DNA of 64,000 nucleotides from contig BSDZ01000008.1 of NCBI GenBank assembly GCA_030268105.1, positions 5,084,001 through 5,148,000 on the forward strand, written 5' to 3'. Shown here piece after piece: positions 12,820 to 27,100 of the stretch. Each line of letters starts with the position of its first letter. Position 1 is the first letter of the stretch. This DNA comes from Volvox africanus. Lineage: Eukaryota; Chlorophyta; Chlorophyceae; Chlamydomonadales; Volvocaceae. The notes under the pieces are model-generated. The model was not told where the DNA came from, did not search any database, and saw nothing but the letters and a program-made list of their open reading frames with translations. Both the position numbers and the translations under genes were made by a program.

Positions 12820-13440
12820 GATTGCCAATATGTTAATTGTATGGCTTACGAAGAGGCCATGGAAAGATCCTCCGAAGATGCGTAAGTTGTCGTTAATAGT
12901 CCGACACGAAGTACTGGTCTCGGAGCTACGCAAGATTAAATTCAGAATACGTCGGGCCCATAGACGAATGACCAGATGCTGTTCGTTATGATAAAATTTC
13001 ATGCTGAATGCAGAAATATAAAGATTTTTGGGGGGTTCCGATTAGGAGTGATACGATTCCTTGGGTAGACAGCCATAAAATGAGGCATAAACATTGTGGA
13101 ACGTTTCTGTGGGAATTCGAACCATGTTTGGATTCAGGGCGGGAGTGGTTATCCTTGGTTTTTAATGGTCTAAGTTGATTGTGCAAGCTGTGAACCCACC
13201 AATGCGATGTGAATTTTTAAGAACTACATCACAATCAACTTGCGTAAGGTTTCAGCGCGTTGTATCGAATTGCAGTTAATCCAGAGCTGGTTGTAGAAAC
13301 GGTTACACAGCAAGATCATTGGAAATGAACGGGACACCAATGTTTCCTAATAGTTAAGCCTTTCTAAAATCTTATCATTTCCTACTTGATAGTGGCTGTT
13401 CGTTTATACGGCTGTTATTGTACCGTTCGCGTTTACGAAG
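12820..13440. promoter_or_regulatory. Divergent promoter region between the kelch and TRAPPC5 genes
   Basis: 621 bp separate the two start codons, which face away from each other, so both promoters and 5' UTRs must lie here. The DNA is more AT-rich than its surroundings, with a TATAAAG-like string near 13017. Upstream non-coding exons cannot be excluded. Confidence 0.55.
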
Positions 13441-15375
13441 ATGAATGCTCGGCAACCACCGAAGCACAGCTTGAACATTGTGGATCGACCGCTATCTAAG
13501 AATAGGTCTGAGGTAAAATAATTTCTCACAAAGCTGTCCTAGAAGCCCTTCATCAGACGCTCAGCTTGCTGCGTCTGCAGGTGCCTACAGTAAGCCTGAG
13601 TGCGTTCGCTTATCTCTTCAGCGAGTACATTCAATATCTAGTGGATAGAGCGAATAGCATTAGCGAGCTTGAAGACAGGTGAGCAGGAACGCGCGTTTTT
13701 TTCGGTATACGTCCCCGCTATGGTAGTGGGGGAACTGGCGTGGCAGAGCTTGCCACGGGAAGAATACTTGGAGGTAATTACCTTGCCGCCAACAACCATT
13801 CTGCATACGACCATCCTGCACCGCACTGCTCTGAAGCTCATGTGGGTTGGCTCCAGCAGCACCACAGGCACATCACCCTAGCTCATTAAACCTGAAAACA
13901 CACAGAGCCTCCCACACGCCATGATGGTGATACCTCTTCAACCTAGGGTTCGCATCAACATCCGCGGTTTCAGGTCCGTATGATGAGTGGCCCTCGGTGA
14001 TGGAGGTGCAATCCTGCGAAGCGAACACGGATAGTGAAGCAAAGCGGAGACCAGCTACTGGTTAGGTGCATGCATCTTATCTGTATACGTGTGGATTATG
14101 TGTATGTACGTATCGGCGTGACAGGCTTGAGAAGGTAGGTTTTGAGGTGGGGCTTCGTGTCCTGGAGCTGCTGTCATATCGGGACAAGGTCCTGCGGCGT
14201 AAAACCGACGTGCTGGACATCCTGCGATTCATCCACGGCCCCGCCTGGCAGTACCTTTTCGGAAAGACGGCAGATGACCTGCAGCAAGCCGCCAATGTGG
14301 GGTGGGATGGAAGGGGGCTGAATGTGGTGGCCTCACTTGCTATGTTTTTTCGGTGTTCCGTTGGGTGAGGTATCCCTCTTTCGGGAGAGAGGGGGAGATG
14401 GACTTGTGCTATTAGAAGAGCATTTAAATCAAATATTCGCCACTTTGCTATATTTATCGCCTTTAATTATTATTGTATTTATTGGTGGATTATAAAATGT
14501 GCTTTGACTGAACCACCTGTGGTCTTCTTGGGTAAGCACCAAACCGGGGTTGTCAATCAGAAGCTGCGCCCTCTCGCGATTTACTTTCACGACAGGGCGA
14601 TGACGAATACTACATCCGTGATTACGATCTGCTAGTGTCTCGGTACATATCCGTACCTCGTTCGTATGAGCCTTTCAACCCGGGGACGCTGGCGGCGGGT
14701 ATAATGCGTGGCATGCTGGACAGTGCTGGCTTCCCGGCGAGGTGGGGGCTGGGGGCCGTGGGACTGGGCGGGGCTTGCACTAGGGCCGGGTGGGGCGAAA
14801 CGGCTCTGGACTAACCTAAAAGTGCAACAGAGTTTTCGCGCTACCGTTGGGTGCCGGTGCCGCGCGAACTTTTCCGTCATGTGGATACGGTTCCGTTACA
14901 GATCATTTGGGGGCACTTATTCAGGTTAGATAAAGGGGGGATTTGAATGACATAGCACGCCAGACTCTGCCCTCGGTAGAGCCCGAGCTCTGGCACTCGG
15001 GGCATCCCGCATCGAATCACCTGTGAAGGCGGACCAGCAATTCAGACGTTTGTCGGCGGCCAATCTTTCAGGTGAAACGCGGTACTGGGTCGCAACGTGT
15101 TTCACGCATTCCTGTTAGGGTCAAGACATGCTTGTTTGTTAAAGGCACTCTAGCAAACACATTCTCCAATCTTGCGGGTTGTTGATATAAACTCACGGAC
15201 GCGGCCCAAATTTGTCTCAACGCCTCTTCGCCACCTCGCCACTTCGCTGTGCAGAGTGACGGCGCACTTTGTTTCACACAAAGACAGACAGCGGCCCATC
15301 ACCACCTTCATGATCAAGCTTGAGCCGTCTGTAATGCAGCGACAAGCCTACCTTGAGGCAGCGAAGAAGGGATAG
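13441..15375 (+). CDS. TRAPPC5: TRAPPC5 / Trs31, TRAPP complex subunit (Bet3 family)
   Basis: Five small exons, 13441-13512, 13581-13678, 14125-14296, 14596-14741 and 15255-15375, join in phase into 202 residues. The protein starts with NIVDRPLSKNRSE, close to the conserved N terminus of plant Trs31. It continues with VSLSAFAYLFSEYIQY, the helix GFEVGLRVLELLSYRDK, FIHGPAWQYLFGKTADDL, YIRDYDLLVSRYISVP, GTLAAGIMRGMLDSAGFPA and RVTAHFV. This order matches the whole Bet3/Trs31 fold, and the length matches the family (about 190 residues). TRAPP tethers ER-derived vesicles at the Golgi and is a Rab (Ypt1/Rab1) exchange factor. The ATG at 13441 gives the family N terminus. Exon 2 begins at the cag of 13578-13580; the next AG would create an in-frame stop. 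A TGTAA lies 236 bp after the stop. Confidence 0.93.
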
Positions 15376-15610
15376 AGAGCGCAGGTCTCACTGACCCAGC
15401 GCCTGCCGCTGCATTTGAGGCTGCGTCCAGTGCGAATAGTGTTTAGGTGTCTCGACATAGCTTGGAATATACATCAGTGGCTCGTGACAGTTGACCGGGC
15501 CCATGCGTCATCAGCTGCGTGTAGAATCTGCGGCGCCGTTGCAGGACCCCAGTTGCCGCTTCGGGCGGCTACGCAACCATGCTCCGAATCCGTAGTCGAG
15601 ACGATTTTCG

Positions 15611-15615
15611 TGTAA
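15611..15615 (+). terminator. UGUAA polyadenylation signal, TRAPPC5
   Basis: TGTAA 236 bp after the TRAPPC5 stop codon, in the expected orientation; the motif is the volvocine polyadenylation signal. Confidence 0.55.
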
Positions 15616-18162
15616 GGCTCATCTGATTGTACTTATTCCCTAGGGAATACTTGGCGCCTTGGAGTTCTTTGGATATGGGCTGGGCTTTTTGGGGTGTCAT
15701 GGTAAATGCTAACCCTACTTTGTTTAATTTACCGGGGGAGGAGCGAGCACCAAAAAAGGAAAAATGTTTTCCATTACCGCTGTGGATTGGGACGTTAGGG
15801 GAAAAATATGATCATTTGCGTGGGTTTTATCGAGGCAGCTGTGAAGATACGTGATAGGGGTTGCGAGGACGCTCGGTCCTTAGTCAATAGGGCAGTGGAG
15901 AAGGGAAATAGGGACAAGAGCCAATTGAGGTAAAAAATCATCAACATTCATGCGACTGAGCATATGCTCTCAATAACAAGACTGCCGTTTGCATTCAGAC
16001 AGCAGTCGGGCGGGGAATTAACGCCCTTGTGTCTAGTGACGTAATTCATTTGGACCCAACCATATCATGCACGAACGTTCGCATTCTAGCACACCCCCAG
16101 CAATACAGGCGTGACGTAAAGCGCCAAAAGACTCAACAAGGCGGAATTAAGTCACTGTCATCATAGATGTCCCTGCATGCCTTTCGTTGAAAGTAGGGTT
16201 GCTGCTGGCGAACGCAGGATGCGACAATACAGTTGACTTCAAAACACGGAACATATCGGCCGCCTTACGAAACATACAAACTCAACTTCCATTCGCGTTG
16301 CAAACGGGTCAACAAATGCCACAACAGAACTTCGCCGAACGAGCAGAAGCACTGCTGAACATTTCCACACGTTATGGGGCTTGCAGACGCAACTACCTGT
16401 CCTGCGATTTCCAGATCTGCACGATGACAGCAATGAAACCAACGATTGGCTGACACAGCAGCAGCGGAAACCCGACGCCAGAGAGGGTTTCCTAGAGAGA
16501 GGGGACCCAAGCACTGCAGCGCTACCGCTCCCGTGTCACGGACGGGATTCACCTGTGCGTTCAACGTGACAGTGAGGCAACAGCAAGCTACCCACAGCCC
16601 TTGGGCCCCCTCCGCACACTACCTATCACTTCATAAAGCAGTCTTTAAGGAGGTTAAAAACAGAAAAGGCCGCAAACATGTTAAGCGGCAAATGACATGA
16701 CGTGATTGTTAATTGGCAAACAGTGTTTTAGTAAAAACGTAACCTACGGGCGCGGGGCGTTGCGCTAACGTAGGTTAGCATCTACAAGCTCAGCCACTGG
16801 CATGGCGCGCCTGACGAAACCCATCTAAAGAACCCACACGCGTACTGAATCATGACGGCATGGCAAATTCCTCGCGCTTTAGGAGTTGACACCAGACGGG
16901 AGATATCCTCATGTATGGTCCGCGCCTGCCGACAACTGAGCTGGATATAATTAGCGCGAGCTGCCATCGGTGTCAACATGCACGCCGGGGCAAACAGCCA
17001 CCGGTATTGCGTGCCGAGCTTGACCCCCACGCCAAACAGGGCCGCAGATTCTGAACACCCGGCACTTGACCGTAGAGGCGCGACAGTCAAGCTCGACAGT
17101 TTTTGTACGGAGCTATAGAACTTGCGTCAGCCCCCATCATCCGGGATAACGACATGAAAGTTATTCCCGAGTTTCTGCTTAACATGGTCCAAGAGCTGCA
17201 ATCCCCCAAAGCGTCGCTTCCCAGGACCCTTGCTCGGGCAGAGGCCTGGCGCCCCCTCACACCTGCATCCCGTGCACCCCTGCACTGCTCCGCTCTGTAT
17301 TCCGGTGGGACCCACGGAAGCCCCCCGTTCAGACCCAAGCTCCAGCTATGCCAACGCAGATTTCCTGCAAGGGGTGAAAACTGGACCCCTGTGTATCTAT
17401 TGCGATCGCTAACCACAACTGCTGCGGACCGCATATTCGACATCCAGCCCTATACATCCCCGTTATACACTAACATACACACACACACAGAGGCACGGAG
17501 GACCTGAAAATATCTATGTGCCCAGATGCGCATCATCTGAACTGCGAGTTAAGAGCCACACCGCCGCCGACTCGTCCCTCCTGTACGGCCTGTAGCATCA
17601 TTGAGATGTCAGATTGCTCGTCCGCGCCGGCTGCATTGTCCCTTCCTACCTAAAGGAACTAACGGACCCAACGGACGCCCTCCTCCTCCTTCCCTCCTGG
17701 TGCGGAGGGCGCAAGAGACCTCGCGAGTCACGCACCTAAGCAACATTTGCCCATTACTTCTGCCCACCACGAATTGACGGACGCCAGGAGGCTGGCCGCT
17801 GGCCGCTGAACGCCAGGAGATTCCTCTAATCCTAATCCTGTGTAGTACGAACGAAAACGCTGCAACCCAGGGAACTGCTCCTCAGCGTAACCGGAGGCTG
17901 GTCCCCGGCGACAGATATGACTGTCGAGTACATACTGCGGACTGCACATGCCCCATTCATCCAAACAATCATCGAGTGTTGAGGCGCCGTCACTGCGGGT
18001 CTAGGTCCCACCCCGTACATTAAGCGCTGCAGCCGGGACTCGAACCCTAATCCCACAAACGGCAACAAGTCAGTGCCCGTTGTGAATCGAGGCAGTTGGT
18101 GGACAGTGCAATAACGTTGCCAAGGTAGAGTGAGTCGCGAGCAAGCTAATCGACGCCCTTCC
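15616..18162. other. Region between the convergent TRAPPC5 and exportin-1 genes
   Basis: No gene recognised. It must contain the 3' UTR of exportin-1 at its right end, although no minus-strand TGTAA was spotted close to that stop codon. Open frames here are short and unlike known proteins. Confidence 0.5.
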
Positions 18163-21100
18163 CTATCCGTCATTCATGTCTTCAGGAGCCATCGTGTCCG
18201 CCTGCGCGGAGCCAATGATGGGGAAGTCACGTCACTCACCGCTGGCATCCACTTGCGGGAAATGACCCAAGGCCGCAAATCAGCAAACGGAAGCGGCAGA
18301 CTTGCAAATTTTGAAATGGATACGGGTACAAGGACTTCTCCGCATTTAAACACCAAAGAGGAAGAATAATTAACCAAAACAGCTAATTTAAACTGGGACA
18401 TGGCAACCTCTGCGTACACGCACCTGGGGAATCATACCAGGGATGGCGGACAACACGCGCTGTCGCGCCTCGCGTTGCTCCACCACCTGCTTCTCGACAT
18501 CCTCCGCGAAGAGCTCTGCGTTATCCTGCGCGTCATGCAGTGCCACCGGTAACGATATGTTATCGCCACCGCTGTCAGTAAAATAAAAAAAAGCCGTGCT
18601 GTTGCCGGGGAGCACAGCGGGACATCGGGGCGGGACATTGGGGCATGGGGACGGAGGAGAAGTCAACATTCGTGAACGGATGAGGGTGCCCCGAAATACA
18701 GGCAGGAGAGGGAAAGGTGGGACTAGGGTGACGCAAAGTGAAGCAAAACCAGGTAGTGGCCAGGGGTCAAGTCAAATAAACCCCGCTTTCCCACACACAT
18801 ATAATTACCCCCACACACACACACACTCTCGCCGAGTTGCACGTGACACGACACCACCTAACTGAAAGGCCTGAACCAACGCAGCTTTTTGCAACCAGCT
18901 AGAGCTTCAAACGTCCTGCCCAACAGCACAAGAACGGTATTCGTTTTAGCGCCTTACCTAAAGACATCACCCACTCTCACCTGGCTTGCAAACTGCTTGG
19001 TCTGCACGAGGAAGTCCCGAAGGTGGTGTTTGAATGCAGAGAAGTCCTTGTACTCAAACATGCCGGAAACGCAAGCTGCAATCTGTTCGACGTAGTTAGT
19101 GACGTACATGCGAGGAAGAAAAGGAGGAACAAAATCCGTAATGTTCTCTGTAACATATTTATTGTAACATCCTGAAACGGGACGGCGATGCGACGCAGAA
19201 CTCATGTCCCACTGTTCCTGAAACACGACTGACCGTTTCTGTGAAACATAATTTCCATGCCACACAGGCACATTGCGGCCCAACGCTGATGCACATTAAC
19301 GGAAGAAAAACAGTGCCGCATTGCCCGAACGAATTTGGAGGCGCAGTCCACCCATACAGTATCCATAGAAACGGAACGCACGTGAAGTACGCATACTGAA
19401 TCATAAATAAGTTGTGCATAGATACATATGGTACATGTATATGATGTTGGATCGCCGATATCACGCTCGAGGAGGTTGCTCCCTTGATACAACGCGTTGC
19501 CCTATCTAAGGCATATGTTTAAGGAACTGATGCGTGCAGCATGTCCAGGTCCCTCCTCTCGGCGCACCTGAGCTTGCGTCAAATTCGGAAAAGACGTTGA
19601 CAGGAGCCCTATGACGTGGACGCGCACGAACGCCGAATTCGTCGGGAAAGCGCCGGCACCCTTCGCAGCCACGTCCCACAGAGGTGCCTTGATCACATTG
19701 GCGTCCAAAATGGAGAAAAGGTGGTGTAAGATACGCGCTTGGCTCTTGAAACCCGGCTTGTGGAAAGAATCTGCAGGTTAAGGGCATTGTCAAATGACGG
19801 AGGGAGACTTCCTAATCTCGTGATGTCATCTATAAAGCGACATGACGTTCGTTGTAGAATCATATACCAGTTGTTATTTGCTTTTGTGACATTGTGACAT
19901 TGCGACACCAACAAGGTGGGCAACCTGATGTGCGCCGAGCGCCAGCTGTGGGATATGTAACGTGTGACAGGCTTCATAAAACGGCAGTTACTCCTTTGAG
20001 CCCTTCCGTGTGAAGTGGGGCTGTTGTGTGCGGAACTAGAAGCTAGAACCGTGTGTGCAAAAGCAACATGCATATTGCGCATCTCTCCCCCCTATTACCG
20101 CCCGCCCCCCCTATTACCGCCCAACCCCATAGTATCGTCCCCCTTATATTACCTGTCATGACCGCCAGGATCTCATTTAGCAGGTGCAGATAGTAGGTCT
20201 GATGGAATTGCGTGGCGTAGTCCGAACCAGCGAATTGAACCAGTAGGTCGTGTAACAGCGCCAAACCCGTTTCCGCAACGTTTCGCTCCGTGTGGCGAAA
20301 TGCCCAAACGATTGAGTCGATGACTAATTTCAGCTGCGGAGCGCTCATCATGAACAGCGTACTGCCGGGCATAAAAGCAATGTAAGTTTTAGTAACAAAA
20401 GCCTTGGAAATTGGTAATTACGCAAACGATTGCTAACCGACGCCCCCCCTTGGATAAGTGCCCGTCTGGTTATTTCGGCTGTGTGCATCACTCGGAAGGA
20501 AAGCGAGGAGATGCAAGCTAGGTGGGAAAAGTGAATAAATGAGAGGCCTGGTACTCTGCTGTTAAGGAGCTTGCTTACCTATTTTGGGGGGTTAGCGCGT
20601 TCTGCGCATAATTGGCCGGCCCACCCCCTTCGGTACTGTCTACGTAGCTTAGCCATCACCATTCCTGCCGCCACCTCTGCTGCACATTACAATCTCTGAC
20701 CTGGACCCCATCGCATATCTTGTATCGACTGTTTAACCTGGGCTACACCGGTACATGACCCCCCCTTTACACCACGGTGTATCACCCCCCTCCCTTTCTC
20801 GTAAAGGTTAATAAGGACGTACTTGAAACACGAGTTCACAATGGCATGTAGAAGAGCGAAGAACTGCAACCGGTGCTCTGGGTAGTCCTCGAAATTGCGG
20901 GTGATCATTGTAAGCGTGCACTCAAACAACGCCTCGAAGACCCGCGGCACCTCCGGCTCCATCAACTGCCGCAGCTTGTTGATGATGGCCGCCATCAGAC
21001 TCAGCACCTCAGCGTCCCTGCTTTTACGAGGGGTTAAAATTCCGCACGTGTACAGCACGTGTAAGAAACCAATAACCGCGCAAGCATGCCAAGGTAGGGT

Positions 21101-24100
21101 AATCGCGAGCAGGGAATGACGCAGGTCCTGGATAGGGTCCGTGCCGGTGGACGCATATAACAGACAAGATTAGGCTTTATTGAAAGCGACCTCAGTGACC
21201 CCGACCGAGGCGAGATCGCAAACCTTTACATGAGTGGGGGAACCTCACCGAGCATCCGGCACACTCCGCGCATAGTCGCCCAGCAATGGATCCATCATTG
21301 CAGGGATGTAAGCGGACGCCAGGAGCTGCGGATCATCGCACTTGTCTACAAAGGTCTCGATGAGCTTCAACGCGACCTTCTTCACGCTGCGCATGTACTT
21401 GACAAAGATGCTCCTGAGGGGCAGTAGGTAGGTAGGGGGTGCCATGTGCAGCAAACCGCACCCATCGCAGCACAACACGTAAGGAGAAAGTACGCGAGAT
21501 AATAGGATATTGTTCGGATATACTATTGCTTTGATAGTTTCTGCGCCAACCATTTTAGACAGATCATTTCCATCGCTTCTGATCATCAAACTCAGGAAAA
21601 GGTACAACCCCCAAAAGCCACGTCCACCCCCGCGTGACACATCGCTGGGGGGGGGTGAGCGGGGAGGTACAGCAGGGGTTTTCGCCGCGCGGTGTAGATA
21701 CACATGCAGTATGTGAGCATTCTTGCGTTTCCCGCACCTGGCGGCATTAGGACCACCTGTCGCAATCGTTTGGCTGATCATCTCGCTGTACAGCTTGTAC
21801 ACCTGTGCAGGAAGGACGATACCATGCATGCAGTCAAGAATGAAGCCAGGCTACTGGGTAGTGGCTACTGGGTAGTGGCTACTGGATAGTGGCTAATGGG
21901 TAGTGGCTTATGGGTAGTGGGTAGTGTGTGGTAGTAAGTTTGACTCGGACTTGCTGTGCTGTGAATTACGGCAAGGACCAGCAGGTGCGCTGCAGATGCC
22001 CTTTTCTGGGCAACGGACACCAGCTATGCCTCTATGCCTCTATACCTAAATACATTTATACCTAGCCGACGTGGGCAATCCTACCTGCAGCATGTCCCCG
22101 AAGATGATGTTGAATTGGACGAGGAACGGCTGCCCCAGCGAGGAACAAACGGAGACGTTCGTCTGCAACACGTTCTGGATGGACTTTATGACCTCCTGCT
22201 GCCTCAGCATCTCCGGGTTTGCGTGCGCCTGGCTGAGGATCTGATTCCATGTCGTATTCGGTGGGCCCATCAGTCGGTGCTGCGGTTTTAAAGGGTGAAA
22301 ACAGGAAAGAGATTCTGTGAAATGTAAAGAAAGTCTGCAGGGGGGATAGAGACGGTGATGGCCATACTGCAGTTGACCTTGTCAAGGGCCTTTACAGACA
22401 CGTCCTCCTGAGAGCCGAGAAAGCGGTTACAGAAAGAAAAACATAACTCTACCTGTTAAAATTTCGATTGTATAATTCGATGATCTACACCATAAAAATT
22501 ATAGTACGAGCATGTGCACGTCATTTCCTGTCGGGGATACACGACAGCATTAGCCTCCCGAAAGAGGCGCGAAAGCGCCCACATCCCATCCCCCACATCC
22601 TAAGGTATATCCCATCTCCCATCTCCCATCCGCCTCACCAGGTAATCATCACGCTTAACCGAGTCCGATTCAGCGCCAATCATTAGCCCCACAGCTTCGT
22701 AGAAAGTATGAATTTGATGCGGCTGGAGATCCTGAATCGTTTCCGTGAGCCCGTTAAGAAGCTCGCAGATGAACGGCTCGCGTTCCTGGACCTGCATGCG
22801 TGTAGGTGCAAGAGATCGGACAAAAAATGAAATGAAATATAATAAACAAACATATTCGTTGGAGGTTCCTAAAGAACGACAAGAGACTAAAATGAACCCA
22901 GCGTTCGCTCTTAATTGACAATTGGTCATTTATATACATCCACTGCCATGGGAAGCTAGTGGCTTTGGGGATCCACCGCAGTACTCTGTAGCATACTCAC
23001 ATGCCCTCCCAGACACGCGAGCCCCGCGGATAGCCCTTTTCAGTTGTGAGGATCAGGCACGCACCTGAAGCACCACGAACTTTCGCCGGCACTTGTTGCA
23101 GATCTTCAGGAAGGTGTCGCACGCCATGTCCTGGCGGCGCCAACAGCATCGGAAAACCCACAGAAAATATTAAAATCTCTGCATAACTAAATGGGGGTAT
23201 ATTTTGGCGGTACGTGACGGTACGCGGGGTTAAGGAGGGTTCTTACAGATAATGTCAATCCCGGCGGAGAGAATCCCGGAACCATAAATCCCCCCGGCAG
23301 CAGCTCCATTGCCAGATTGTAACAAGGCATACTGGAAGTGCTGCTGTCATGAACCAGGGAAATATCACTCATGGTACAGCCTACACGCCGCAGCGCTGTT
23401 CTGCAGTTCTATGGACACCCCCCCACACACACACCGCTCACCTGCACGCCGGGATGTGTCTCGTGCATGAATTCAAACAACTTATTGACCACCGTTTTGA
23501 GGAACTTCCAGTGCGCGCGCAGGAACTTGGGGTATTGACCCACCACGTACCTGGCGGGATGACGGGCATGAGCACACAGGATGTGAGAAAACGTTGTAAA
23601 CATTTACACACACGACAGCGATGAAGGCGTGATGAGCGCCATCAGCCAGGGTAGATGGGTGAGAGGTATGGTCTAATGCCAAACCGGAGCAAGTTAGATC
23701 AATACGCATGCCACGATATTTGGACACCTAAGGGTTTTAGAAACCCCAAGATGTAGTAATAGTAGTGGACGCAGCAGCAGCAGCATGCAAGCTAGCTAGC
23801 TACACGGAGCGCTATTCAATAAGGGGAGCTAATAAAGTTGGTCATGCGTCATACACTTCGCACGGACTGGAACACGATGACCGCGGAAGTTGGGCGAGAC
23901 GCTGAGGGTAACTTACATGATATTTGATGCAATGACCGCCTTGTTGTCCTTGCCGCGCGTAACCTCACAGAGGTTCAGCAGGTCCCTAATGACGGTGACC
24001 AGGAAGCGGTTTTCCTGCACGAGGCACCGCGACGCTTCATCATAGGGCATACGAATCGAAATGAGGCCAGGGCACCGTGCGCCTGGCTGCGAGCCCAGGG

Positions 24101-27100
24101 GAAAGCTACCACCGCCGCCATATTTTCAACGCCTCCCATGAGGCCGGCTCCGCCCACATGACCCACACACATACCCCCACCACAATAGGCCCTTGCAGCA
24201 CCTGCACGTTGCAGGTGCTTCAGCATAACCAGTCTGACCGTTCGTTCGAATGATGGGTTGCGTGTAGATCCATCAAAGAAGTAGCGCCGAAAACCCCCAC
24301 CTGTTCATCCGCCATAGACCCAGCGATCGAGCCGATGGCCCAGCAAAGTGTATTCAAGGCCGCCCACGTCCAGTTGGCACCGGCGAGTTGCTGCGAATGT
24401 TTCCCGGAGGTGGGAAGCGGGGCGAGGGCGAGGGAAACACCCAAGAAGCATAAGGAGGGGCATCAAGCGCACAGAAAGAATGAATCCAGGTTTATGCAAC
24501 AGACGTATGAAGAAGGGGATGAGGGTGGGCGAAGGCTTAAAGAAGGTCAGCGGCAGTTGTCGAACGGACATGCCACTATGCCACTTGGTATGGCATAGTG
24601 GCGTGAAGTGCGACAACCAGCCTCATGCCCGACCATGTACTCAGCTGAAATCTCGATCCCAAGAGGCGACTCTTCCCATGCTATCCAGTGCCTAACAAGA
24701 TGTTGCATCATACCGCATATCGCAACGGGAGACTGGTCGACAACCCAACGCAAGGGCGACCACGAGGAGCTGACGGGTCCCTCGGGCGACAAAAACCCTT
24801 AGGCCCACACAAGAATGCGATGGCGCTCATGCCCTTCCTGCGGCCATATATCGCCATAGGGCCCCACTCATCCCGACAACACATGGAGGTGCAAAAACAC
24901 AGAGCTGGCTAGCTGGTGACGATAGTCCGCTAGCACGACACAAAGCTCCGGATCCTCGTCGGTACCTGCATCCGCAGCTTTTCCAGCATTTGCTGCTCCG
25001 TGTCGTCGTAGTCTAGGTGACATAGGTACACGAGCGTCTCTCGCATTGACTTGTACTGCGCCAGTACGTCATTATCCTTCATCGTTTCCCGCACGATGTT
25101 GCCGTTTTCGTCCTCCACGACAATAACCTATTATGCATGTGTACCGGCACCACATACCGTCACTGGTACTGCCTGGCTCAAGGACTGGGCTCCACGGCGA
25201 AGAAGATGAAAAATGAAAATGAGTAAACATCCATCACACTTCGATGCCTGCTGAATACCATCACACTCGCATGCTACCCGTACCCCATCACACCCGCATG
25301 CTACCCGTATCCCATCACAGCTGTATTGCAGTGTGATCAGACGGGCTCCAACCCCTCGATTAGGAGACCGGGCCCTTCAGGCTAAAGCTCAGCGTCCCTT
25401 CGGTTCCATACAAAATAGTACCCACCTCCTCGGGTTTCGCCATCCTACAAATCATAAGCTGGCGCAACCTAGAGAGAATCGGCCGGTAAAGCAGTTTGCG
25501 ACCGCCGCCAAGTGGCGGCTCCACTCCGGGCGTTGCCGGCGGTGCAAACATGAAGGCGACGCCGGTTGGGTCCATCCCCGTGCACGCGGATGTGTAGATG
25601 TCCGGCACAAAGAAGTTCCTGAAACGGTGACGAGGGGGTATGCGCCAATGATAAGCAACGAGGCAGTGTCAGCGGGGTCAGCGTCAGAAGGCCATGAGCT
25701 GGGTCCACCTGCAGTCCTTGGGCTTTGGGGACCAAGCGCGCAGAGCATTTCATAGCAGTAAAGATGTGAAGCTAGTGATGTGCGGACATTTTTGCATTTA
25801 TTTGCCAAGGACATTGCCAACCGATATCAAAGGTCAATTGGGACTGACAGCTGTTTGTGTTGGGACCAACATGAGAAGGCACCCGCGACATGTCAGAAAC
25901 CCACGGACGCCGCGCCAGTCCCGCACAGCAACACTTTCGATTAGTCGGTAAATCCTTGGCGAAACCAGCCCAGGCTATGATCAAAACGGTTCACTGATGT
26001 GAACCGAACCACTGGCATAATGCGCAACACTCCGGTCGATGCACCAGCACCAGCCCAAGCTCCAGACCCTAGACCCCAAGCTTGACTTGACCTGGCCGAC
26101 GTGATTCCCCCCTAGCCCCTTAACGCATACGACGGACCAGAACCCTAGGCAGTCAGCGGAAAATTTCGTCTAGCAGCGCGCACCAGTAGTCTAGACACGT
26201 CTTGAAGACCTCAGTGTTATCCACGTAGGAGATGTCCACCAGGTAGTGCAGGCCCTTAAGAAGCTGCGTTTGCGTCTCCAAAGTCTCCAGAATGCCGATA
26301 TGCGCCTACCGCCGATATGCGGGTGGAGAGGGGATTCAGCCAGAGTACCTCAAGACATGGCTACTGCCAGCCACACCGTATGACATGTGTGTGAGGGGAT
26401 AGAGATGGCGGGCATAGATGCCACAGGCCTCTGACACCTGTCCAGGAAACGGGCATGCTTGCGCCCCTGTTCCACCCTCCACCACATTCAGCACCCCAGC
26501 ACCCCGTAGCCTGTGGGACTTACACAGCAAATCCTGACTTATTGTGCATCCCCTGCCCCTCGCCCATCCTTGTGTACTGAGGGCCCCCAACGGTCCACAC
26601 GGCCAACGAGAAGTCCCCGACGGCGTGCACATTAGGTGCCATAAAATGCCTTCGGCCACAAGGGCAAGTATACACCCGAGCGTATTTCCATGAGCGGTCG
26701 CCACAAGGCAGGCAAGCACCTGCCTTTTCGGTGTGTTGGCGTTCCCACGCTATGTGAGCCCTAAGTCCTGACGGAGCTACGCTACACCATGGCACGGAGA
26801 ACACATCAAGGAGGCTCTGCACTTGCAAAGCTGTTTTGTAATGCAGGGTTATCCAGGCATAGATAATGCGTTGACTGCACTATTCACTCTAATACATAAC
26901 ACACCAGCATAACAATGTGCTCGTGCTCGTGAATCTACTTTGTTTTAGTTCTCTGCACACAATGCGCATAATTAACCCAATAAAGCAACTTCCCTAGCCT
27001 GGAATTTTAAGAACTCGACCTGGGCTTTGCCATGCATGCATACATCAGGTGCCCAAAAGGGCATCGGGTGGGCCTCCATCAACGGCCATGCTCCTATAAC

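Noticed and set aside
18388..18423. C-terminal tail [11 protein letters not shown] of exportin-1
   Set aside because: It is intron read-through. The spliced 13-codon exon at 18201 gives the conserved acidic tail.
26131..26183. Read-through of exportin-1 exon 5 giving WCALLDEIF before a stop
   Set aside because: It looks family-like, but an in-frame TGA follows with no donor before it. The donor at tg/gtgcgc joins in phase to NFFVPDIY and continues the protein.
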